Source: Carboxylicivirga linearis (GTDB lineage Bacteria > Bacteroidota > Bacteroidia > Bacteroidales > Marinilabiliaceae). From it: DNA of 64,000 nt. The notes under the pieces are model-generated. The model worked only from the letters and a program-made list of their open reading frames with translations. It was not told the origin of the DNA and ran no database searches. The translations under genes were made by a program, and so were the position numbers. The DNA lies in NCBI RefSeq assembly GCF_018271995.1, contig NZ_JAGUCO010000024.1, forward strand, positions 1-64,000, given 5' to 3'. Positions 42,022 to 51,659 of the stretch are shown one piece after another; positions within the stretch are counted from its first letter, which is position 1, and every line of letters starts with the position of its first letter.

Positions 42022-42984
42022 TTAATTTATATCAAAACCAGCCCTTATAAAAGCTTGTTTATCCTCTTCAATATTAGAACCAATGGTGGTTAATAAGTCA
42101 CCAACCAAAGCAGCATTCACTCCTGCTGCCAGCGCTTTTTGCTGAAGATGCTTTATCTGCATTCGTCCTCCTGCAAAGCGAATCTTAGCTTTTGGGTTGA
42201 TAAAGCGAAACAGGGCAAAACTGGTTAGCACTTCTTCATCGCTTAAAGGAGAGGTTCCTTCTAAAGGTGTTCCTGCCACCGGATTTAGTATGTTTACCGG
42301 AATGGAATCAATGCCCAACTTATTCAGTTCAAAAGCCAATTCAATCCTGTCATTCATGGTTTCGTCCATACCAATAATTCCACCAGAACATACCTTCATA
42401 CCTAGCTCCTGAGCCCATCGTATGGTTTGTATCTTCTGATTATAGGTATGTGTTGAACAAAGTGCCGGGAAATACGAACGCGATGTTTCTAGATTGCAAT
42501 GATAATGCTCCACACCTGCGTCCTTCAGCTTTTTAAGAGCCTCTTTATCAAGCAGCCCCATTGAAGCACACAGCCCTATTTTAGCTTTAACTTTTATCTG
42601 CCTATAAATCGAAAGTAATTGATTAAGATTAGCTTCCGACAAAGCCTTTCCACTGGTCACCAACGAATATTTTTGCACCCCTTGATTGGCATTCAGACAT
42701 GCCTGCTGCACTGCTTTTTGCTCATCAACCAACTCATACGATTCAACTTTTGTATGATAAAACGACGACTGCGAACACCATTTACAATCCTCGCTGCATA
42801 GGCCCGATTTAGCATTTATAATAGAGCACATATCAAACTGCCTTCCTGAGAAATGATCGCGTATTTCGCCGGCAGCCTTATACAGATCTTCCTTATTGCT
42901 AACAAGGCTTAAATCTTTAGCCTCTTGTAACGAAATAGACAGGCCATTAAGTACTTTTTGTTTAATTGATTCTATATCTATCAT
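42022..42984 (-). CDS. bioB: Biotin synthase
   Basis: The 320-residue radical-SAM enzyme inserts sulfur into dethiobiotin in the last step of biotin synthesis. The radical-SAM cysteines are C63-x3-C67-x2-C70 (SGLCSEDCKWCSQS). Other marks are YHCNLETS, GGIIGMDETMNDR, NILNPVAGTPLEG and the C-terminal GGR. Full length agrees with the family. Its ATG overlaps the stop of the short upstream ORF (ATGA), and a TonB receptor gene follows, so a small bioB operon seems likely. No other bio genes are in the window. Confidence 0.96.
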   Translation of the reverse strand: MIDIESIKQKVLNGLSISLQEAKDLSLVSNKEDLYKAAGEIRDHFSGRQFDMCSIINAKSGLCSEDCKWCSQSSFYHTKVESYELVDEQKAVQQACLNANQGVQKYSLVTSGKALSEANLNQLLSIYRQIKVKAKIGLCASMGLLDKEALKKLKDAGVEHYHCNLETSRSYFPALCSTHTYNQKIQTIRWAQELGMKVCSGGIIGMDETMNDRIELAFELNKLGIDSIPVNILNPVAGTPLEGTSPLSDEEVLTSFALFRFINPKAKIRFAGGRMQIKHLQQKALAAGVNAALVGDLLTTIGSNIEEDKQAFIRAGFDIN

Positions 42985-43403
42985 AGCTGTTTGATTATAG
43001 GCAATACAAATTCAGGCCACTTCAATACTGAAGTAGCCTTTATTAAATGATAATCAGCCGTGAGCCAATTATTTTCCGATACGTTATAAGTTGATGAATT
43101 CCCCGAAGGGGACGGAAGATCAAGTGTTAAAACAGGCAACAAAAACAGCATTAAGCTCTCCCACATAAGATTATTCTCTTCAACCGTATCGCTATCTACT
43201 GCGTCTAAATCATCGAAAGAATATTCTGATTGAATAACATAACTGTTACGAAGTGCTTTTTTCAAAGCCTGTCCTGCTACAGGCACATCCAGATGACCAA
43301 TCGACACCTCGCGCCCCAGACTGTTAAACACAGCCCAGCTCTTGCGAATCCATCGGCTAAAGCGAACGCTTGCCTTTTTGATATGTTGGTTAATCTGTTT
43401 CAC
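42981..43403 (-). CDS. Short ORF sharing an N-terminal motif with the TonB receptor
   Basis: The frame is open to a TTG at 43421, but that triplet is the end of a perfect TATCTTTG -7 element (43426-43419). I therefore prefer the GTG at 43403, giving 140 residues beginning with KQINQHIKKASVRF after the initiator. Residues about 14-35 (FSRWIRKSWAVFNSLGREV, then SIG) match the start of the downstream TonB receptor. The rest has no signal peptide and no recognised domain. The 4-base ATGA overlap with bioB indicates translational coupling. It could be a real small protein or a leader; the function is unknown. Confidence 0.6.
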   Translation of the reverse strand: MKQINQHIKKASVRFSRWIRKSWAVFNSLGREVSIGHLDVPVAGQALKKALRNSYVIQSEYSFDDLDAVDSDTVEENNLMWESLMLFLLPVLTLDLPSPSGNSSTYNVSENNWLTADYHLIKATSVLKWPEFVLPIIKQL

Positions 43404-43496
43404 GATAATATAGGAGCCCAAAGATAGGATTATTTTTAAAAGATTGAAGGCAGGAGACTGCAGACTGAAGCTAAAAGCAACCTACCGTTTTAGCGA

Positions 43497-43536
43497 ATCG
43501 CATCTTAATTAAGGATATTGTTTCTAAAGATGCGAT
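43497..43536 (-). terminator. Probable terminator of the LRR gene
   Basis: ATCGCATCTT (43497-43506) pairs perfectly with AAGATGCGAT (43527-43536), 22 bases past the stop codon of the - strand LRR gene. The following T run is short. Confidence 0.55.
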
Positions 43537-43557
43537 CCGTTACTTAGTAGATCAAAT

Positions 43558-45807
43558 CTATTTCTTTAAAAGCTTGACTGTTTGACTTAATCCTGAGGTA
43601 GTTTTTACTTTTATAAAGTAGACACCGCCTGGGTAACTGCTTAAATTAACTGAAACTTGTTGAGCATGGATACCGAATTGACTAAAAACCAGCTGCCCAT
43701 TAATATCATATAATTCATAACTAGTTATTAAAGTCTCATTTATTTCAATGATTACTTTGTCTGAAGTAGGATTTGCGCACACCTTAAAAGCATTATCATT
43801 CATCATCTTTATGCCGGTACTAACAAACATAATTTCTTCAACCACATTAGATCCATTAATAGTAATAGTTCCATCTATTTCAGAACCAGATTCATCAATG
43901 GCCGTATAGTTAATGACACCATTGGGTTGATTAACCAGATAGACTTTACCAAAACAATCAGTAGTATATACTACCCCATCAACAATAACATCAACACCCT
44001 CCAAAACACCACTATTCGCATCGGTTACTACAAGCGTAACCAGGTAAACAGATTCATATTGCCTTTGAAAAATTACGTCAGTAAATCTGCCAGACCGAAC
44101 GTTAATTAACTCACTCTGATATCCCTGAGCTTCAATATTTACTGTACAATCTGTATTAAGTCCCAGATTCTTCATTACTACAACACCAATTGCATCAGAA
44201 ATAGCAGAAAACCCTTCCCCATCTAAAAATATACAATTCTCAGAATCAGGCGTAATAGTAATTGGAACACCTTTTAATAAATTATCATTCTCATCTAAAA
44301 GAGTGAGTATAGCTGAAGTTTGCAAGGGATTAAATTCAGCTTTATATTCTAAAGAATAATCGTTTACCTCTAAATTAGCAGAGTAAAAGTTACCTTTATT
44401 ATCGGTCCATCCAATATTTTCGCACCCTTCTTTATGCGATTCAGGTAAAACAATGCTCTGTAACGTCTGATTTATTTCATTATCATAATTACTGGCAAAC
44501 ACTCCTGATCCTATTACTAGCATCCTGCTATCATCTTCAAAAACTACTTTTTTTATTCTATTCCGACTAAAAGCTCCTCCCTTTAAGGTAACTACTGAAC
44601 TTGGAATAGATACAAAAGCAAGCTCATTATATGAAAACACTGAATAATTAATTTTTGTTAATGAAGATGATAACTTCAAGGAATCAATATAATTATAACT
44701 AAAAGCAGAATATCCAATATTATTTACTGAATTTGGAAGAGTCACTCTTTTTAATTGGTTTTCACAAAAAGCTTTATCACCAATTTTTTGAAGCGAATTA
44801 GAGAAAGTCACTGAAGTAAGTTCATTGTCATAGAATGCCTTATGACCTATTCTAACCAACGAACCAGACAAATCAATAGATGTTAATTCATTCTCGAAAA
44901 AGGCAAAATTATCTATTTCAATAACTGAAGGTGGTATTGTAATTGATTCCAGAATATTTCCGGCAAAAGCATATTCTCCAATATACTCTATTGAGGAGGG
45001 CAATTCAACTGAAACTAGATGACTCTCTCTAAAGCTATCATGAACATATTCATTAAAGTCATTATCATAGCTTATACCTCTTACTTTTTTGCCTTGCAAC
45101 ACCTCTGGAATAATAATATCAGTTCCTAAAAAATAAGAACACGATGTTATATAACCGTCTTCATTCATTACTACATCATCATCCGTGAGGGTATATTTTA
45201 TAATTGCAAGATATGAACTAAGAAAATTACTAATCTCATAAGGTGATGGTACAAAAGTATTGTAATCAGTTATCCATTTTACAAAATTGGGTTGCTTAGA
45301 TGGCAACACTATACTATCCAGGTCTAAATTATTATCAAAAGCTTTTTTACCTATAAAAGTAATTTCACTATTCTCTTCAAAGCAAACTTCAGTTAAATTA
45401 TTAGTATCAAAAGCCGAAAAACCAATTTTCCGCACCTTTGACGGTATCTCCATCTTTTCAATTCTATTATCATAAAAAGCCTTTTTCCCAACAAACTCTA
45501 GCGTTGAGGGAAGATGTAAGGCTAGTAATTTTTTATGCTGAAATACTCCTGTTGAATCAAAAAGAGTCCAACCTGATGATATAAGTTTAGCATTGTTTAT
45601 TCCTTTTACAACAACCCCTTGTAATATTTCGGGTATAGTAAGGTTAGTACCCTCCTCATGAACTGAGAAATCATAGAGACAATCAGTTATATAACCGTTC
45701 TCATCAATATTAACATCATTATCTTGTAAAATATAATCGATTTGAGCTGAAATGGGGAAAAGTGTTACAAAAAGAAAAAAACTTATTGTAATTAGTGGGA
45801 ATTTCAT
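43558..45807 (-). CDS. Secreted BspA-like leucine-rich repeat protein with type IX tail
   Basis: The 749-residue precursor has a signal peptide ending near ISAQ. Two blocks of LRR_5 (BspA-type) repeats follow, about residues 65-160 and 230-430, each repeat with a form like VIEIDNFAFFENELTSIDLSGS. Two beta-sandwich segments (about 500-660) resemble carboxypeptidase-regulatory-like domains (GVPITITPDSENC, LEGVDVIVDGVVYTTD). The last 80 residues (NPTSDKVIIEIN... YELYDINGQLV ... GGVYFIKVKT) are a type A sorting domain for the type IX secretion system. It is probably a cell-surface adhesin or binding protein. Confidence 0.9.
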   Translation of the reverse strand: MKFPLITISFFLFVTLFPISAQIDYILQDNDVNIDENGYITDCLYDFSVHEEGTNLTIPEILQGVVVKGINNAKLISSGWTLFDSTGVFQHKKLLALHLPSTLEFVGKKAFYDNRIEKMEIPSKVRKIGFSAFDTNNLTEVCFEENSEITFIGKKAFDNNLDLDSIVLPSKQPNFVKWITDYNTFVPSPYEISNFLSSYLAIIKYTLTDDDVVMNEDGYITSCSYFLGTDIIIPEVLQGKKVRGISYDNDFNEYVHDSFRESHLVSVELPSSIEYIGEYAFAGNILESITIPPSVIEIDNFAFFENELTSIDLSGSLVRIGHKAFYDNELTSVTFSNSLQKIGDKAFCENQLKRVTLPNSVNNIGYSAFSYNYIDSLKLSSSLTKINYSVFSYNELAFVSIPSSVVTLKGGAFSRNRIKKVVFEDDSRMLVIGSGVFASNYDNEINQTLQSIVLPESHKEGCENIGWTDNKGNFYSANLEVNDYSLEYKAEFNPLQTSAILTLLDENDNLLKGVPITITPDSENCIFLDGEGFSAISDAIGVVVMKNLGLNTDCTVNIEAQGYQSELINVRSGRFTDVIFQRQYESVYLVTLVVTDANSGVLEGVDVIVDGVVYTTDCFGKVYLVNQPNGVINYTAIDESGSEIDGTITINGSNVVEEIMFVSTGIKMMNDNAFKVCANPTSDKVIIEINETLITSYELYDINGQLVFSQFGIHAQQVSVNLSSYPGGVYFIKVKTTSGLSQTVKLLKK

Positions 45808-45834
45808 AGTTGTAGGTTTAGTTTGTTAGCTGAA

Positions 45835-45865
45835 TAAAAGTAAGCACATTTATCAAAACAACAAA
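45835..45865 (-). promoter_or_regulatory. Promoter of the LRR protein gene
   Basis: On the - strand TTTG (45865-45862), 19 bases, then TACTTTTA (45842-45835), leaving a leader of about 25 bases before the ATG at 45807. Confidence 0.65.
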
Positions 45866-46214
45866 ACTAAAGCCATATCTATAATACTTATAATTATCAT
45901 TTTCAATTATCTAAAATCAACCTTAATACAATCTTGATAAATTCAATTTTCTCATCAATAATAACTTGCAAAATTGAGCGTTTCAATAGTTTAAGAGATA
46001 ATGAAAAACAACAATTTGAATCCATTAAAGAACAACTACACTAATTAACAATAATAAAACAACTACAGATTAATGAATAACACCTGATTTATTGACATAC
46101 TGAAGCAACTCAATTTTGAGAAATAAAGACTATAAGATAGCGGTACCTTGACTTCAACTAAATTTTAATACCCCTTTTATTTTAATTAAATTAGCCCTCT
46201 GAATACAGATTATC
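45866..46214. other. Gene-free stretch between divergent genes
   Basis: AT-rich, with stops in all frames and no repeat. The promoter of the + strand DUF4097-like gene must lie here, but I cannot choose among several weak TAnnTTT matches. Confidence 0.45.
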
Positions 46215-47285
46215 ATGATGAAACAACTATATAGGACAATAACCTTCTGCATACTTATTTTATTATCTTTCAAAACCATAACTAATGCTCAAGATAAATA
46301 TGCAACAACAGGAAATGGTTACGGAGTAAGAGAAATACTGGAGTTTGATGCTTCGGACTACAATATGCTAAAAATAACCAATCAACATGGAAACATTACG
46401 ATTAAGGGTTGGGACAGAGATACCATTGAAGTTCAATCTCTTATTAATGTGGAAGCTCCTGGCAGTAACTCTGCAGAGGAAGTATTAGATTACATTTCTA
46501 TTGAAAGAGCAAACAGAGCAGGTATGCTTATTTTCCGCACACAGTTCGATGATGAATTCTTTTCAAACTATCCATTTAGTGTTGAATACACTGTTCATTT
46601 GCCCAAACAGTTAATGCTTGACATTACTAACAATCTGGGAGATGTTTTAATTCAAAATATTGATGGTAAAATAAGCCTTCATCTTGATTATGGTAATTTA
46701 CATCTGATCAACTCAAATAGTAAAAAAGCTCATACCTTTAATTTAAATTTTGCTGAGGCTAAATTGGATTCTTGCCAAAGCGTAAAAGGATTTCTTAATA
46801 ACTGTACGCTAACAGCTGATAATGTTACCAAATTAGATTTTAAAAGTGAATATTCCTTATTAAAATTAGGTAAGACTAAAAGTATAGCACTTCATTCATC
46901 TACCGATAGAATTAATATTACTGAAAGCGACAGCATTAAAATAACAGGCAACCAACTACTTGTTAATATTAAAAAAGTAAATACCTATGGCTTCTTCGAG
47001 ATTGAAAAAGGACAGTTGATGATAAAAGGAGCAAACCAATTAGCTCACCTTTCAGTGTCAAATAAAATGGCCAATACAATCATATCGCTACCATCTGAAT
47101 ATACCTATGTTTTGAATGGGGAAATAACCAATGGTGAGTTGAATCATCCAAATATAAACCAATTACAGGTTTTAAGAGAAGGAACTAAAGAATCATTTAC
47201 CGGCCATATTGGTACAGAGGGGAATACTACCGGACAATTAATCTTATTCAACGAAAATAGCGATCTAACTATAAAAACTTACTAA
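46215..47285 (+). CDS. Exported beta-helix-like (DUF4097-type) protein
   Basis: The 356-residue precursor has a signal peptide ending near TNAQ. The mature protein is built of short repeating strands (KITNQHGNITIKGWDRDTIEVQ, then LDITNNLGDVLIQNIDGKISLHL), the pattern of DUF4097 or GIN-type adhesin-head beta-helices. No catalytic motif is visible. It ends one base before the PepP start codon region (47287), so the two genes are translationally close and share a transcript. Confidence 0.78.
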   Translation: MMKQLYRTITFCILILLSFKTITNAQDKYATTGNGYGVREILEFDASDYNMLKITNQHGNITIKGWDRDTIEVQSLINVEAPGSNSAEEVLDYISIERANRAGMLIFRTQFDDEFFSNYPFSVEYTVHLPKQLMLDITNNLGDVLIQNIDGKISLHLDYGNLHLINSNSKKAHTFNLNFAEAKLDSCQSVKGFLNNCTLTADNVTKLDFKSEYSLLKLGKTKSIALHSSTDRINITESDSIKITGNQLLVNIKKVNTYGFFEIEKGQLMIKGANQLAHLSVSNKMANTIISLPSEYTYVLNGEITNGELNHPNINQLQVLREGTKESFTGHIGTEGNTTGQLILFNENSDLTIKTY

Positions 47286-47286
47286 T

Positions 47287-49065
47287 ATGTCAGCAGCCGA
47301 TAATTTATTCAAGTTGAGGAACTTCATGGCTACCATTGGAGTAGATGCTTATGTTGTAACCAGCAGCGATCCACATTTAAGTGAGTACCTGGCCGATCAC
47401 TGGAAATTTCGCGATTGGTTATCTGGCTTTACTGGTTCGGCGGGCACTTTAGTGGTTACCAGTGAATACGCCGGTTTATGGACTGACTCACGATATTTTC
47501 TGCAAGCCGAGCAACAATTAGATGACTCAGGCATTGATTTGTTTCGAATGGGAGAACCTGACACTCCCGATTTTAAAGAATGGTTAACCGTTCAGCTACA
47601 TCCGGGCTGTGTAGTAGGTATTAATGGCAAAACCATTACGGTTAATGCCTATCGCGAATTGGCCAAAACACTTAAAAAGGTTGACATCCGCCTGGATGGA
47701 AAAGTATTTCTTGAAGAAGACGTTTGGGAAGGTCGTCCGCAAATACCCGACGAGGGTATATTTGAATTAAAAACCGAATATTGCGGATTAAGTCGAAGCG
47801 AGAAAATAGCACTGATAAGAAAACTGATGCTCGAAAAAGGAGCAACCCATTACATTATTGCTTCATTAGACGAGATTGCCTGGGCTTTAAATTTTCGTGG
47901 TAAAGACATACCCTATAATCCTGTTTTTCATTCCTATTTAATCATTACTGAAAATCAGGTTAACCTATTTATCGATCCGCATAAATTAACCTCTTCTATT
48001 GGCAAACAACTGGCACAAGAAGATATTAAGGTTTATTTGTACAACGATTTTTACGAATTCATTAAAGATATGCTTCAGGATAGTATTATCCTGATAGATC
48101 CTGACAGAACTAACAGCTCTATTTTTAGCAGTCTACCTTCTCAATCGGCTAAAATAGAACAAGCCAGTTTAATAACTCAATTAAAAGCTCGCAAGAATGA
48201 GGTAGAAATAGCTAATATTAAAAAAGCTATGATTAAAGACGGTGTAGCAATGGTACAATTCATACACTGGCTTGAAAAATCTGTTGGCAAGGAAGATTTG
48301 GATGAATATAGCGTTGCTGAAAAATTAGGTTCCTTCAGAGCTCAACAAGAAAATTATCAGGGAGACTCATTTACGACAATTAGTGGTTATGGCCCAAATG
48401 GAGCAATTGTTCATTATTCGGTTGAGAAAGATTCCGCTGCCAAGGTTGAAGCTAAGGGATTATATTTGGTTGACTCTGGCGGGCAATACCTTGAAGGAAC
48501 TACCGACATAACCAGAACAGTTGCTTTGGGAGAATTAAGCCCTGAAGAAAAAAGAGATTTCACCTTAGTATTAAAAGGACATATTGCTTTAGATAAAGCG
48601 GTATTCCCAAAAGGCACCAGAGGTGTACACCTCGATATTCTTGCTCGCCAGGCATTGTGGACTGGAGGATTAAATTACGGACACGGTACAGGTCATGGTG
48701 TCGGCCATTTTTTGAATGTTCACGAAGGACCTCAGAGTATCCGTCCACAGGATAACGGCATTGCATTTGAAGAAGGAATGATCACTTCCAATGAACCAGG
48801 ATTGTATCGCACCGGGAAATATGGTATCAGAATTGAAAACCTTATTCTTTGCTCTGCGGATAAAACAACAGAATTTGGTGATTTCCTTAAATTTGAAACA
48901 TTAACACTTTGCCCCATCGATATAAATGCCATTGATGTAAAACTACTTAGCATAGATGAAAAAGTCTGGTTGAATAACTATCATCGCAAAGTTCGTGAAG
49001 CATTAATCGATCATTTAAGCGATATGGACAGAGAGTGGTTGATTAGTAAAACACAGGAAATTTAA
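47287..49065 (+). CDS. pepP: Xaa-Pro aminopeptidase (M24B)
   Basis: The 592-residue cytosolic enzyme cleaves the N-terminal residue before proline. It has two creatinase-N-like domains (about 1-310) and a C-terminal pita-bread metallopeptidase domain. The metal ligands are in YLVDSGGQYLEGTTDITRT (two Asp), GHGTGHGVGHFLNVHEGP (His), TSNEPGLY (Glu) and GIRIENL (Glu). Length fits the eukaryote-like long form common in Bacteroidota. It is the second gene of a + strand run; the glycosyltransferase follows within two bases. Confidence 0.94.
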   Translation: MSAADNLFKLRNFMATIGVDAYVVTSSDPHLSEYLADHWKFRDWLSGFTGSAGTLVVTSEYAGLWTDSRYFLQAEQQLDDSGIDLFRMGEPDTPDFKEWLTVQLHPGCVVGINGKTITVNAYRELAKTLKKVDIRLDGKVFLEEDVWEGRPQIPDEGIFELKTEYCGLSRSEKIALIRKLMLEKGATHYIIASLDEIAWALNFRGKDIPYNPVFHSYLIITENQVNLFIDPHKLTSSIGKQLAQEDIKVYLYNDFYEFIKDMLQDSIILIDPDRTNSSIFSSLPSQSAKIEQASLITQLKARKNEVEIANIKKAMIKDGVAMVQFIHWLEKSVGKEDLDEYSVAEKLGSFRAQQENYQGDSFTTISGYGPNGAIVHYSVEKDSAAKVEAKGLYLVDSGGQYLEGTTDITRTVALGELSPEEKRDFTLVLKGHIALDKAVFPKGTRGVHLDILARQALWTGGLNYGHGTGHGVGHFLNVHEGPQSIRPQDNGIAFEEGMITSNEPGLYRTGKYGIRIENLILCSADKTTEFGDFLKFETLTLCPIDINAIDVKLLSIDEKVWLNNYHRKVREALIDHLSDMDREWLISKTQEI

Positions 49066-49067
49066 GA

Positions 49068-50195
49068 ATGAGTTTCTGTTTGCATGTTGTTTCATTAACA
49101 ATTCCGTACCCTCCTAATTACGGAGGCGCAATAGATATATATTACAAACTGAAAGCTCTTGCTGAAAACAACATTGAGATAATCCTCCACTGTTATCAGT
49201 ACGATAGAGGCCAAGAAAGTCAGCTTGAAAAAATATGCAAACAGGTATTCTATTACAAAAGATCAACGGGTATTTTCAAACATTTTAGCAGTAAACCATA
49301 CATTGTTGTTTCACGAAGTAACCGTCAATTATTTAAAATTCTTAATAAGGACAACTACCCTATTTTAGCTGAAGGGCTTCATTGCTCCGATGTTTTAAAT
49401 TACGTAAATCCCAAAAGAGTATTTGTAAGAACTCATAACATTGAGCATTCTTATTATAACGAGCTTAGTAATTCAACTCAAAACCTTATTAAAAAGATAT
49501 TTTTCAAAACAGAAAGTATCAAGCTTAAAAAGTACGAGTCTATATTACAAAAAGCAGCAGGTATCTTTTGTATTTCTGATTTTGAGCTTCCTCATTTTAA
49601 AAAAACAAATTCAAACTCATTCTTACTCCCCCCTTTCCATCAATACTCTGCTTGTTTAAGCAAAGAAGGTACGGGTAATTACATTCTTATACACGGCAAT
49701 TTAAGCGTAGAAGAAAACATCAAGTCTGTATTATTACTAATGAATGAGGTAATTCCTAATATTGACTTTAGGATTGTAATTGCAGGTATGAATCCTGATC
49801 CTATTCTTAAAAAGAAAATTTCACAGTTATCAAATACCGAACTAATACCTAACCCATCACATGAGAAGATGAAAGAACTAATAAGCCAGGCGCAAATCAT
49901 TTTGCTTCATACACATCAGGCTACCGGAGTTAAACTTAAATTAGTCAATTCTTTGTTTGATGGAAGACATTGCATTTGTAATGACAAAATGATTGAAGGC
50001 ACTAACTTAAAGAACATTTGTCATCAGGCTAATAATACCAAAGAGTGGATTGATAAAATAAATGAGTTAAAGACGAAACCTTTTACAATGGAAGAAAAGT
50101 ACAATAGAGAAAAGCAACTTGATGCTCTGTTCAATAATAATAGAAATATTCAAACACTCATTAATCAAATATATAAGAATGTTAATATGATGTAA
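49068..50195 (+). CDS. GT4-type glycosyltransferase
   Basis: The 375-residue protein has the GT-B architecture. Its N-terminal Rossmann half opens with LTIPYPPNYGGAIDIYYKL, the usual glycine-rich acceptor-side loop. The C-terminal half shows LIHGNLSVEENIKSVLLL, VIAGMNPDP and a late ATGVKLKLVNSLFDGRH segment, where GT4 members bind the nucleotide-sugar. The EX7E pair is not obvious, so family membership rests on fold-level resemblance. It starts two bases after the pepP stop. It does not lie in a polysaccharide cluster; the target glycan is unknown. Confidence 0.8.
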   Translation: MSFCLHVVSLTIPYPPNYGGAIDIYYKLKALAENNIEIILHCYQYDRGQESQLEKICKQVFYYKRSTGIFKHFSSKPYIVVSRSNRQLFKILNKDNYPILAEGLHCSDVLNYVNPKRVFVRTHNIEHSYYNELSNSTQNLIKKIFFKTESIKLKKYESILQKAAGIFCISDFELPHFKKTNSNSFLLPPFHQYSACLSKEGTGNYILIHGNLSVEENIKSVLLLMNEVIPNIDFRIVIAGMNPDPILKKKISQLSNTELIPNPSHEKMKELISQAQIILLHTHQATGVKLKLVNSLFDGRHCICNDKMIEGTNLKNICHQANNTKEWIDKINELKTKPFTMEEKYNREKQLDALFNNNRNIQTLINQIYKNVNMM

Positions 50196-50249
50196 ACATC
50201 AAACCGATTGGAGTATTAAATTATATATTTACAAAAAATCTTAATATAT

Positions 50250-51659
50250 ATGAAATCTATAGTTTCTACACTAATTATTACTTTCTTCTATACTCTTGTT
50301 AGCCAAGCCCAAACATGTAAAATTGATGTAACAATTGATGAATTTAGTAAAGATACTATCATATTGGGTTATTATTTCAATAAACAGATGTTTGTTGAGG
50401 ATACAATCCCTTCCAATTCTGCAGGTAAGTTTATTATTGAAAAAGAAGAACCTCTTAAACAAGGCGTTTATATCATCTATTTAAATAGCGAACAATACTT
50501 TGATGTGTTAATTGGTGAAGACCAAACATTCTCAATCAAAACATCCACCAACGAGTTATTGAATAATCTGGAAGTAAAAGGAGCGACAGAAAGCGCTTCA
50601 TTCCTTAATTATCAGCAACTTTTACGTACCAAACAAAAAGAAGCCAAAGACATACAAGAGCAACTTAAAGCTACTGTGGACGAAGATTTAAAAGCCAAAT
50701 TAACCCAACAACTACAAGGATTTGGCGAAGAAGTAAAACAGAAATCCTCAAGCTTGATTGATGATAATCCCGACACCTTTCTGGCCATATTTTTAAAAGG
50801 ACTGCAAGAGGTTGAAGTACCTGAGATGCAAGCTCCGGCAGGAAGTGAAAATCCCGATCAGGATGTTCAAAGAATGCGCTTTAACTATTACAAAGAGCAT
50901 TACTTCGATAATATTGACCTGTCAGACGAACGATTATTACGCACACCCTATTTTACTGATAAAATAGACCGCTATTTATCACAGGTTTTGGTCATACCTG
51001 ACACTATCATCATTGGTTGTCATAGGATGATTGCTGCTACAGAAGGAAGCGATGAAATGCAGAAATACCTTATTCAGCATCTTTTTAATTGGGCTAACGA
51101 AAGTAAAACAATGGGAATGGATGCAGTCATGGTAGATATGGCTGATGCCTACTATTTAAATGGAAGAGCAGACTGGGTTGATGAAGAATTCTTAACTAAG
51201 CTTCAGGAAAGAGTGGACAAAATTAAACCCACCTTATTAAATAAGGTAGCCAAGGATTTTAAAATGCAATCGTATACCGGCGAGTTTCATCGATTAAGTG
51301 AAGTCAGAGCTCCTTTTACAATTCTGGTATTTTGGGAACCTGAATGTGGCCATTGCAAAAAAGAAATTCCTAAATTAAATGAAGAGGTTTGGAAGAATTA
51401 TGCAGATAAAGGCATAAAAATTGTGGCTGTATACACCCAAAATAACAAAGAAGAATGGGAAGAATTTATTACTGAACATGCTTTGGAAGAATGGATTCAT
51501 TTATACGATCCTTATAATCAAAGTGGATTTAGGAATAACTATGACATTTACAGCACACCGGTGATTTATATATTAGATAAAGACAAAAAAATATTAGCTA
51601 AACGCTTAGGGGTAGAACAAATTCCAGGTTTTCTGGATCATCATTTAAAGAATTTATAA
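50250..51659 (+). CDS. TlpA-like thioredoxin with DUF4369 N-terminal domain
   Basis: The 469-residue precursor has a signal peptide ending near SQAQ. A DUF4369-type beta-sandwich follows (about residues 22-115), then a helical DUF5106-like linker and a C-terminal thioredoxin fold with the redox motif C366-G-H-C369 (FWEPECGHCKKEIP). The cis-proline segment is YSTPVIYILDKD. Such proteins act as thiol-disulfide oxidoreductases in the periplasm. Its stop codon is immediately followed by the ATG of the DUF4465 lipoprotein gene, so translation is coupled. Confidence 0.9.
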   Translation: MKSIVSTLIITFFYTLVSQAQTCKIDVTIDEFSKDTIILGYYFNKQMFVEDTIPSNSAGKFIIEKEEPLKQGVYIIYLNSEQYFDVLIGEDQTFSIKTSTNELLNNLEVKGATESASFLNYQQLLRTKQKEAKDIQEQLKATVDEDLKAKLTQQLQGFGEEVKQKSSSLIDDNPDTFLAIFLKGLQEVEVPEMQAPAGSENPDQDVQRMRFNYYKEHYFDNIDLSDERLLRTPYFTDKIDRYLSQVLVIPDTIIIGCHRMIAATEGSDEMQKYLIQHLFNWANESKTMGMDAVMVDMADAYYLNGRADWVDEEFLTKLQERVDKIKPTLLNKVAKDFKMQSYTGEFHRLSEVRAPFTILVFWEPECGHCKKEIPKLNEEVWKNYADKGIKIVAVYTQNNKEEWEEFITEHALEEWIHLYDPYNQSGFRNNYDIYSTPVIYILDKDKKILAKRLGVEQIPGFLDHHLKNL

